Both the position numbers and the translations under genes were made by a program. A model generated the notes under the pieces. The model was not told the origin of the DNA and made no database searches. It was given only the letters and a program-made list of their open reading frames with translations. 15,505 nt of DNA from Parcubacteria group bacterium (GTDB lineage: Bacteria > Patescibacteriota > Minisyncoccia > SW-4-49-11): contig PXDG01000067.1 of the NCBI GenBank assembly GCA_003565105.1, positions 1 to 15,505 on the forward strand, in the 5' to 3' direction. Shown here piece after piece: positions 5,931-11,737 of the stretch. Each line of letters starts with the position of its first letter. Positions within the stretch are counted from its first letter, which is position 1.

Positions 5931-7340
5931 TTATTCTTTTGATTTCACTATTTGAATACCAAGTTCAATTAACTGATTGATCTCTATAGTTGAAGGAGAA
6001 GACATCATAGGGTCTCTACCATCACCAGTCTTAGGAAAAGCCATTACTTCTCGAATATTATCTTCTCCTTGTAAAATTGCCACTAACCGATCTAATCCCC
6101 AGGCAATACCTCCGTGAGGAGGTGTTCCAGATTTAAAGGCTTGAAACATATGTCCAAAAGCATCTTCAGCAGCTGATTCATCAAATCCAATAATCTCCAA
6201 AACTTTTTTCAACGGTTCAACCTGATGATTTCGTATACTCCCCCCCCCAATCTCATATCCATTCAATGCAATATCATACTGAGTCGAAATAATGTTCTCA
6301 ATATTCTTTCCTGCCATTAAATCCTTCATATACTTGTCTTTTGGTGCTGAAAATGGGTTATGAGAGAACGTCCAAGATCCATCATCGTTTTTTTCAAATT
6401 GAGGAAAATCAACAACCCAGCAAAATGCTAATGTATCTAAATCTTCTGGATTCTCCCGAAGATCAGGGCGATCAGATCCATACTTTTCCATTGCTTCTTT
6501 GTACGTTATTCGTGGAAAAGGTACTTGTTGAATCGTTTTATGAGGAAAGTGAGTTTTCACAAGATTAATCAACAAATTTTCATTCAGTTGCATAACGTCT
6601 TCCTCCGTAACAAAGCTCATTTCAAGATCAAGCTGTGTAAATTCAGGTTGTCGATCCTTTCTGGTATCTTCATCTCTAAAGCATCGTGCAATTTGGAAGT
6701 ATTTTTCTATCCCTGCCGTCATCAACAACTGCTTATACTGTTGAGGTGACTGTGGAAGAGCGTAGAACGTTCCTACCTGCCTCCGTGACGGAACCACAAA
6801 GTCTCGAGCCCCCTCGGGAGTTGACTTAGTCATATAAGGTGTTTCTATTTCCCAAAAATCGTGATCATCTAAATAATTACGAATAAACCGAGTAACCTTA
6901 TATCGAGCTTCAAGATTATCTCTCATAGACTGCCTCCGTAAGTCAAGATACCGATATTGTAATCGAGATTCCTCATTAATTTCAGATTTCTCTTGGTCCA
7001 AAGGAATAACAGGCGTCTCTGCACTATTCAACACCTTGATAGAATGAACCTCAATTTCTACATTCCCAGTTAACATATCAGGGTTCACCAACTTCTCTGG
7101 TCGTTCCTTTACCAATCCCGTACATTCTAAAACCCATTCCGACCGAATATCTTTGCTAACAGATAAAGAATCCTCATCTAAACAGGCAGGTATCAACACC
7201 ATTTGAACAATTCCAGATCTGTCTCGAAAATCTATGAAAGAAATTTTTCCATGGTCTCTTTTTGTATCCACCCAACCAGATAGCCGGATGACCTTATCAA
7301 TGTTGGCAGGGATGTCTTTGATCAAACAACGATCAATCAT
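5931..7340 (-). CDS. aspS: aspartate-tRNA ligase, bacterial type without GAD insertion
   Basis: This class IIb synthetase attaches aspartate to tRNA in the cytoplasm. The N-terminal OB-fold (about 15-105) contains GWVDTKRDHGKISFIDFRDR. The catalytic domain has YRYLDLRR at 129-136, TPEGARDF at 174-181, LPQSPQQYKQLLM at 195-207, motif 2 RCFRDEDTRKDRQPEFTQLD at 219-238, EIGGGSIR at 363-370 and motif 3 GIAWGLDRL at 411-419. Bacterial AspRS is usually about 590 aa because a GAD domain of over 100 residues sits between motifs 2 and 3. Here KYGSDRPDLR (286-295) is followed almost at once by LAFCWVVDFP (304-313), so that insert is missing cleanly. H30 and K83 give mixed signals on tRNA-Asn discrimination. 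Nine G in a row encode the GGG of EIGGGS. It is the last gene of the minus-strand series. Confidence 0.96.
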   Translation of the reverse strand: MIDRCLIKDIPANIDKVIRLSGWVDTKRDHGKISFIDFRDRSGIVQMVLIPACLDEDSLSVSKDIRSEWVLECTGLVKERPEKLVNPDMLTGNVEIEVHSIKVLNSAETPVIPLDQEKSEINEESRLQYRYLDLRRQSMRDNLEARYKVTRFIRNYLDDHDFWEIETPYMTKSTPEGARDFVVPSRRQVGTFYALPQSPQQYKQLLMTAGIEKYFQIARCFRDEDTRKDRQPEFTQLDLEMSFVTEEDVMQLNENLLINLVKTHFPHKTIQQVPFPRITYKEAMEKYGSDRPDLRENPEDLDTLAFCWVVDFPQFEKNDDGSWTFSHNPFSAPKDKYMKDLMAGKNIENIISTQYDIALNGYEIGGGSIRNHQVEPLKKVLEIIGFDESAAEDAFGHMFQAFKSGTPPHGGIAWGLDRLVAILQGEDNIREVMAFPKTGDGRDPMMSSPSTIEINQLIELGIQIVKSKE

Positions 7341-7364
7341 AATGAAAATAATAAACCAATAATT

Positions 7365-7383
7365 CTACTATTAATTATAGTAG
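7365..7383 (-). promoter_or_regulatory. candidate -10 within a short inverted repeat upstream of aspS
   Basis: CTACTAT (7365-7371) and ATAGTAG (7377-7383) are perfect 7-base arms around TAATT. On the minus strand TATAAT (7374-7379) lies inside the repeat and would start a transcript about 27 bases before the aspS ATG. There is no clear -35. It could be a secondary aspS promoter with an overlapping operator, or chance in AT-rich DNA. Confidence 0.35.
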
Positions 7384-7394
7384 CACAAAATTAT

Positions 7395-8039
7395 CTATTC
7401 TTCCATCTGCGGAAGTCGGGTAATATGAGCAGATTGACGCGATTGACGCTCTGATATTACAATGTATTCTGCATTATCTAAACAAAACTGATTCATATGA
7501 CTAAAATAAGGAGACAAATAGGCTCCCCTATACCCCGCAAACCAACCTAAAAGTAGCTTAATTGGAACCGAGTGAGATACAACAATACAGGTAGTCTCAA
7601 AATATGAATCTTCATACTCTTTCCACCATTGGTACATTCGGTAAAATGTATCAACGTAGGGTTCCATTTCGTACATAGATTCTGTCCATAGTGTTGATTG
7701 AGAGGAAACCTTGCTATGCATAGAATGAATAGTCTTCCCTTCAAAATAGTGCATTTTACGCTCTCCTAGACGATTATCATACATATACTGAGCCTGGGGA
7801 AAGAATGAGTGGATAAAATGAGAGGTTTCTTGTGTACGCAAATAAGGGGAACTAACAATAGTATCTGCTTTTTTAAACTCTTTTTTGAGCACTTTGGCTA
7901 AAATCATTGCTTGGTGCCTTCCGTTTAAAGTAAGATGATTTGTATCGGTTCGTAAATCAGAAGCGATAATATTATTCTGGTTTGCCTCTGATTCAGCGTG
8001 ACGAACAAAAATATATCGATTTTTTAAAGGATATTTCAT
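7395..8039 (-). CDS. histidine phosphatase family protein (phosphoglycerate mutase-like)
   Basis: This soluble enzyme of 214 aa belongs to branch 1 of the histidine phosphatase superfamily. The catalytic motif is FVRHAESEAN at 11-20, with H14 as the phosphorylated histidine next to R13. Other family marks are IVSSPYLRTQET at 61-72, LGERKMHYFEG at 91-101 carrying the proton-donor Glu region, and VVSHSVPIKLLLG at 153-165 with the second catalytic H156. The family includes cofactor-dependent phosphoglycerate mutases, CobC-like and broad phosphatases; nothing here fixes the substrate. It begins three bases after the stop of the upstream gene and is surely co-transcribed with it. Confidence 0.9.
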   Translation of the reverse strand: MKYPLKNRYIFVRHAESEANQNNIIASDLRTDTNHLTLNGRHQAMILAKVLKKEFKKADTIVSSPYLRTQETSHFIHSFFPQAQYMYDNRLGERKMHYFEGKTIHSMHSKVSSQSTLWTESMYEMEPYVDTFYRMYQWWKEYEDSYFETTCIVVSHSVPIKLLLGWFAGYRGAYLSPYFSHMNQFCLDNAEYIVISERQSRQSAHITRLPQMEE

Positions 8040-8042
8040 ATA

Positions 8043-9239
8043 TTACAATGGTAATCCTGACGCAGAAGGGCGTGGATCACACCCACACCTTCCTCGCCCA
8101 AACAAATAAGAATGATAAATATAGGTACTACTAAAGAAACCTGGGATACGTGTTGCACAGTATCTTTTACAGAGAGAGCAAGTAGGAATCGCTGATGAAT
8201 ATCTTCTTGGACTATTCGGTAATAGTTTTTCTCCACAGGGAGCAAAATCAAATAAAGGAATCTGCACCACAAAGGCAGCCATCATATTACTAAATGTATC
8301 ATTTTTAAGTCGATCTAACAGTTGCTCAAATGACAACTGTTCTAAGACATCTTGAATTGGTAACTCTGGAGACAGATAGTCTAAAGCTACTGAATTCAAA
8401 GCCTCTGTTGGATCCCGAGTATATTGAAGCAATTCAGGATAAATATCTCCAATCAAAGCAACTGATTTAACTAAGTCTGGATCAAGATCATCAAGAAAGT
8501 CCAATCTATCCAAACCTAATCGTTGTACAGTAATTGCAGGAATATCCCCCCCTTCAACAGAAGGTATATCTGCAAGAATGGAATTACTAAGATTCGGATT
8601 TGCTAAGAGTCGTTGAATTGAAACATCACTTCTTTGAAGATTACCAACTACTACAGACGTTATTTCTGTCATAGCATCTTCTAAATCAGCTCTATTTAAT
8701 CCTTCAATGTTTAGATCATCTAAAGTAACGACATCATCTTGAAGTGAGAATCTATAGGTTTCAGTACTGAATTGACTATTCGAACTCGAACCGTTCAAAT
8801 GAGGATTATACCTATACTGAATTCTTTCTTCACCATTCGTAGACTCAACAGCTTCCAAGTTAGGTAGAATCCTATTCACTGATTGTTGAAAGGGATAGGT
8901 TACTCGAGAAAAATTAGAAATCTCAGTTATAGGAATATTATATTCTTCCGCAAGTGGTTGGAGCGCTTCTTTTTTTTGAGAATCGGTTTCTTGAGAGGGA
9001 GCAGGATTTGATGATGGAATCGAATATCTTTCTTGTGATTCTTGAACCACCTCATCCATTGACACAATCTCTCCAACATCTCGTGATTCACCTATGATAC
9101 TTGAAGAATCTTCAACAAATACCCTCTCTCTTGAGACTTCAGGGCGAGATACTGTCTGTCCATACACATATGCTCCAACAAGAACTATACTCACTCCCCC
9201 ACTAATAATTCCTATTTTTTGAGCAAAGGTAATATTCAT
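8043..9239 (-). CDS. hypothetical membrane-anchored protein with a cysteine-rich tail
   Basis: I do not recognise this 398-aa protein. Residues 9-28 (IGIISGGVSIVLVGAYVYG) form an N-terminal anchor. Residues 30-110 are polar and probably disordered, rich in Ser, Glu and Gln. About 110-330 is acidic and helical, with many Asp-Leu turns such as LDDLDPDLV. The last 65 residues change character: they are Arg/Ser/Tyr-rich and hold all six cysteines (335, 354, 357, 361, 385, 387), including CSLCKRYC and RCGC. With the anchor in the membrane, most of the protein is expected outside the cytoplasm, where the cysteines could form disulfides or bind metal. It lies between the acyltransferase and phosphatase genes on the same strand. 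A frameshift creating the tail was considered but is not needed. Confidence 0.75.
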   Translation of the reverse strand: MNITFAQKIGIISGGVSIVLVGAYVYGQTVSRPEVSRERVFVEDSSSIIGESRDVGEIVSMDEVVQESQERYSIPSSNPAPSQETDSQKKEALQPLAEEYNIPITEISNFSRVTYPFQQSVNRILPNLEAVESTNGEERIQYRYNPHLNGSSSNSQFSTETYRFSLQDDVVTLDDLNIEGLNRADLEDAMTEITSVVVGNLQRSDVSIQRLLANPNLSNSILADIPSVEGGDIPAITVQRLGLDRLDFLDDLDPDLVKSVALIGDIYPELLQYTRDPTEALNSVALDYLSPELPIQDVLEQLSFEQLLDRLKNDTFSNMMAAFVVQIPLFDFAPCGEKLLPNSPRRYSSAIPTCSLCKRYCATRIPGFFSSTYIYHSYLFGRGRCGCDPRPSASGLPL

Positions 9240-9256
9240 ATATGTATCTATTTAGA

Positions 9257-9262
9257 ATTATA
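9257..9262 (-). promoter_or_regulatory. possible -10 element before the cysteine-tail gene
   Basis: TATAAT on the minus strand sits 17 bases before the ATG, with no clear -35. If used, the leader would be only about 11 bases. The gene may equally be read from the acyltransferase transcript, as the gap is 32 bases. Confidence 0.35.
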
Positions 9263-9271
9263 CATAGTATA

Positions 9272-9910
9272 TCATAAATGGTTCTTTTGTGTAGACTTAA
9301 CATCATAAATCTTTTTAAGAATATCATCCGAAACTTTTTGAACATCATCTAGAGTCAACTCAGAGGTCACAGGGTTCCATATCTTTCCAAAATGCATTTC
9401 AAGCCAATATCCTGGAAACCACTTCTTTTTATGATATTTAATATAGACAGGAAGCACTGGAGCTTGAGATTGTATAGCTAAATATCCAACCCCTCTTTTA
9501 GCTCTTTTATCTTTCTCTGTTTTTTTTCTAATTTTACCCTCAGGAAAAATTCCTACTACGCTTCCTTCGCAGAGAGCACGCACTACTGGATCAAGAATTT
9601 CTAACCCTTTTCCCGATTCAATTCGAAAACACTTCATACCTTTAATATACCAACCCAAAATTGGCATATCATAAAATGTATACCAAGCCAAAAATCTAAT
9701 GTCAGGTTGCTCCTTAGAATGAAGATACATCATTAAAAATATCCAAGCAGGATCAATTCGTGCCTCGTGATTCGATGCAATAATTAAGGGACCAGCAAGC
9801 TGAGCACCCTGAATATTTTCAATACCCCTAATAACTTTTGGAGTTGATACGATCCGTCCTACCGTTTGAAACAAAAGGTAAGTTCCAAACTTTAACATTA
9901 CATATTTCAT
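9272..9910 (-). CDS. PlsC-type 1-acyl-glycerol-3-phosphate (lysophospholipid) acyltransferase
   Basis: The family transfers an acyl chain to the sn-2 position of lysophosphatidic acid or to another lysophospholipid at the inner face of the membrane. The HX4D catalytic motif appears as NHEARID (H48, D53), and the phosphate-binding motif as GIFPEGKIRKK at 120-130. The region around KCFRI at 93-97, before the FPEG motif, also fits. At 212 aa it is a normal compact family member with a hydrophobic N-terminal segment. Many Patescibacteria lack a full phospholipid pathway, so it may remodel acquired lipids; that is inference. Its promoter seems to overlap the terminator hairpin of the preceding YtxH operon. 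Confidence 0.88.
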   Translation of the reverse strand: MKYVMLKFGTYLLFQTVGRIVSTPKVIRGIENIQGAQLAGPLIIASNHEARIDPAWIFLMMYLHSKEQPDIRFLAWYTFYDMPILGWYIKGMKCFRIESGKGLEILDPVVRALCEGSVVGIFPEGKIRKKTEKDKRAKRGVGYLAIQSQAPVLPVYIKYHKKKWFPGYWLEMHFGKIWNPVTSELTLDDVQKVSDDILKKIYDVKSTQKNHL

Positions 9911-9950
9911 ACTATATACAACTGATCTATTGAAATACCATTACCATTCT

Positions 9951-9956
9951 ATTATA
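9951..9956 (-). promoter_or_regulatory. -10 element of the acyltransferase gene
   Basis: TATAAT on the minus strand begins right after the hairpin at 9958-9991. A poor -35 (TTTTCA, 9974-9979) lies 17 bases upstream, in the loop side of that hairpin. The leader to the ATG at 9910 is about 34 bases. Confidence 0.4.
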
Positions 9957-9957
9957 A

Positions 9958-9991
9958 AAGAGACCTCACTTTTTGAAAAGGGAGATCTCTT
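9958..9991 (-). terminator. imperfect terminator hairpin after the YtxH gene
   Basis: AAGAGA/TCTCTT form the base of the stem, followed by CTC/GAG and CTTTT/AAAAG segments separated by single mismatches. On the minus strand the 3' arm runs into CTTTTATAAT. It lies 45 bases after the YtxH stop. Confidence 0.55.
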
Positions 9992-10035
9992 AGTATCGAG
10001 ATATTAACGCTATCGTCAAAAAGAAATGCTTATCG

Positions 10036-10341
10036 TTATTTCTTTTCAGTGTTTTCCCAACGGGATCGAAGAAGATTGGTTAATTCATCTGCTTGATCTT
10101 GTGTCATTTCTTCAATTTTTCGATACTCAGCTACCGCTTTATCCACAATTTCATGATATTTTTCTTCAGTCACATCTTTTAGCTTAGAAACTTTATCGAC
10201 AATATCTCTACTAACACTATCATACGCTTTCTTAATATCTTCTCGTGTTTCTTTACCAGATTTTGGAGCAAACAAAACTCCTAATGCAGTTCCTACAGCA
10301 ACTCCCGTAAGAGCTCCTTTGAAAAAATTTTTCATATTCAT
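10036..10341 (-). CDS. YtxH domain-containing protein
   Basis: This is a 101-aa protein with the classical YtxH pattern. A glycine/alanine-rich hydrophobic segment, FFKGALTGVAVGTALGVLFA (residues 5-24), is followed directly by PKSGKETREDIKKAYD, and then by a long amphipathic, charged helix to the end (about 35-100). The family is often stress-related in Firmicutes and common in Patescibacteria, but no biochemical role is established. The membrane segment is short and may be a hairpin or single anchor. It follows the upstream small membrane protein by 7 bases, so the two form an operon. A second in-frame ATG two codons in is an equally possible start. Confidence 0.9.
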   Translation of the reverse strand: MNMKNFFKGALTGVAVGTALGVLFAPKSGKETREDIKKAYDSVSRDIVDKVSKLKDVTEEKYHEIVDKAVAEYRKIEEMTQDQADELTNLLRSRWENTEKK

Positions 10342-10348
10342 ACTATTC

Positions 10349-10684
10349 TTATGTTATCTTAACTTTTTTTCTTACTTTAGAAGATGCAGAACTATCTTCC
10401 TTTTTATGACGTTTTTCTCCTTTCACAAGAGGCATTATTGACTCTTTCAGTATCGCAATCACGCCTCCGACTGTAGCCAGCGAGCGAATACGAGACTCAA
10501 AGTCACTTACCAGTGAATGGACTTTTTTACCTGAGTCAGAGAGAGACTCCCCTAGTTCTGCAACTGAACTCATAACCTTTTTTACGTCCAATAAAATCCC
10601 AATAACAAATCCAAGAACGACAACCCCCTGGACTAAGAGAATAACATATAGAACAGAGTAAATCATCGTTACGTTAATAGTCAT
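10349..10684 (-). CDS. small one-TM protein, DUF948-like layout
   Basis: The protein has one membrane segment, MIYSVLYVILLVQGVVVLGF, near its N terminus. An amphipathic coiled-coil-like stretch follows (KKVMSSVAELGESLSDSG and on), then a second weaker hydrophobic patch, and a very basic tail (KGEKRHKKED...KVRKKVKIT). This resembles the DUF948 layout (one N-terminal TM plus coiled coil), which often accompanies YtxH proteins, as here. The longest frame starts at 10717, but a consensus promoter predicts transcript start near 10715, inside that first codon. I therefore prefer the ATG at 10684 (111 aa), which leaves a leader of about 31 bases; a leaderless start at 10717 (122 aa) remains possible. 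Function unknown. Confidence 0.75.
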   Translation of the reverse strand: MTINVTMIYSVLYVILLVQGVVVLGFVIGILLDVKKVMSSVAELGESLSDSGKKVHSLVSDFESRIRSLATVGGVIAILKESIMPLVKGEKRHKKEDSSASSKVRKKVKIT

Positions 10685-10721
10685 AGTGTTAATATAGATT
10701 TTATTTAGTAATTCCATTTAC

Positions 10722-10750
10722 ATTATACCAAGGATATATCTGAGAGTCAA
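10722..10750 (-). promoter_or_regulatory. strong promoter of the DUF948-like/YtxH operon
   Basis: On the minus strand: -35 TTGACT (10745-10750), a 17-base spacer, and -10 TATAAT (10722-10727) preceded by TGG, an extended -10. It is a near-consensus housekeeping promoter and sets the start site close to 10715. Confidence 0.8.
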
Positions 10751-10753
10751 TTA

Positions 10754-10808
10754 TTTTGGACAGTGTGTTTATTCAAAACACCATCCTAAAAACAGAAGGT
10801 ATTAGGAT
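10754..10808. other. inverted repeats in the divergent control region
   Basis: In the 10718-10969 gap, GTGTTT/AAACAC form a 6-bp hairpin with loop ATTCA, flanked by TTTTGGA (10754-10760) and TCCTAAAA (10784-10791), which can extend it. The right flank can instead pair as ATCCTAA (10783-10789) with TTAGGAT (10802-10808). Both structures lie between the two outward promoters, so they would act as DNA sites unless another transcript covers them. No gene is seen between 10718 and 10886. Confidence 0.35.
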
Positions 10809-10840
10809 ATCTACAAACCAATCGTATTCAATGAAATTAT

Positions 10841-10870
10841 TTGAATTATAATATTAGAGTATGGTATAAT
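10841..10870 (+). promoter_or_regulatory. promoter of the secretion-like operon
   Basis: The -35 is TTGAAT (10841-10846), the spacer is 18 bases, and the -10 is TATAAT (10865-10870) preceded by TGG, giving an extended -10. The transcript should start near 10877, about 93 bases before the first large gene. That leader carries a direct repeat, TGTACGTG at 10892-10899 and 10905-10912, and a small open frame. Confidence 0.75.
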
Positions 10871-10886
10871 AATAGCAAATTTAAAT

Positions 10887-10973
10887 ATGAATGTACGTGA
10901 TGAGTGTACGTGGTTGAATATACATATTCTTCACCTTACCTATAACGCATTCTGTCAAAAAATTTCCATATGA
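10887..10973 (+). CDS. possible 28-codon leader ORF overlapping the next start
   Basis: An ATG about ten bases after the predicted transcript start opens a frame of 28 codons (begins MNVRDECTW, ends FCQKISI). Its TGA overlaps the ATG of the 252-aa gene in the order ATATGA. This is the arrangement expected for translational coupling where no Shine-Dalgarno sequence exists. It has no known relatives that I recognise, and a frame of this length can arise by chance, so it is only a candidate. Confidence 0.3.
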   Translation: MNVRDECTWLNIHILHLTYNAFCQKISI

Positions 10974-11728
10974 AAACCCGAATACTTAAATCATCTCTCT
11001 TTATCCTTCCAATTGGCCTCCTCATAGTCTTTTTTACTCTGCTTAGTATTTCGCTTCAAATAAATGCCTCCGAAGAAGATCTTTATTCACAATCTATTAC
11101 AGACGGACTACAAGAAATTAAGGTTTCATTCCAAATTGAACGAAATGGCTCACCAGAGATCCTTTCCCTTAGCAATCTCAGCTCTGCTATCATACTTGCA
11201 GCCGCAGAAAGAGCTGAAGAAAGCGAAGATTTGCTTCCTGTAACATTACAACAAGTGTTATCTGAATTATCAATTCGAGAGATAGTCCTCCCTCCACTTC
11301 CAGAAAACTCAATTATCATTGTGGATAAATACGACTCTAATGATGTTGCAATTTATCTCGAAAAAATTTATACTATATTTAGCGAAAATAGAGTTGATTT
11401 AGACTTTGCAGTTGGATTTGAAGAAACGCAGAAAGGAAATCCTATTCTCATAGAGGAACAATTGGAAAAAAACAAAACTCTGTACCAGAAATTATTAGAG
11501 ATAGAAGTTCCGAGTGAAGCATACTCACTACATAGAATGTACATTCGCATTACTCAAGTTCAACATCACTTTCTCAATTCTATTCTCAGATCTATAGAAG
11601 ATCCCGTGAGAATAATGATAGATATGTATCTAGTGCAAACGATATTAGAAGAAGTAGATGATCCACTTAGAAATGAAATAAAAAGACTTGCACACGAATA
11701 TGACATTCAACTTCAACAAGAAATTTAA
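10970..11728 (+). CDS. hypothetical exported protein, first large gene of the secretion-like operon
   Basis: I do not recognise this 252-aa protein. The N terminus has positive residues, a hydrophobic core (about 9-29, LFILPIGLLIVFFTLLSIS) and a plausible signal peptidase site after INA at residue 33. The mature part is almost entirely acidic helix, with Glu/Leu-rich stretches such as LAAAERAEESEDLL and QTILEEVDDPLRNEIKRLA, and has no cysteine, so it is probably an elongated helical protein outside the membrane. It is followed after 9 bases by the 464-aa exported protein and then by the VirB6-like protein. By position it may be a minor pilus, periplasmic or surface component of the same apparatus; that is inference. 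Confidence 0.8.
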   Translation: MKTRILKSSLFILPIGLLIVFFTLLSISLQINASEEDLYSQSITDGLQEIKVSFQIERNGSPEILSLSNLSSAIILAAAERAEESEDLLPVTLQQVLSELSIREIVLPPLPENSIIIVDKYDSNDVAIYLEKIYTIFSENRVDLDFAVGFEETQKGNPILIEEQLEKNKTLYQKLLEIEVPSEAYSLHRMYIRITQVQHHFLNSILRSIEDPVRIMIDMYLVQTILEEVDDPLRNEIKRLAHEYDIQLQQEI

Positions 11729-11737
11729 TTTCTCTAT

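Noticed and set aside
5672..5980. Second plus-strand frame over the GlsB-like gene
   Set aside because: It is a tryptophan/arginine-rich shadow frame that runs through the terminator hairpin into aspS.
8036..8272. Alternative minus-strand frame over the end of the 398-aa gene, with one hydrophobic stretch, as a sign of a frameshift
   Set aside because: It starts only at TTG, overlaps the next gene start, and the main frame has normal codon use to its stop three bases before the phosphatase gene.
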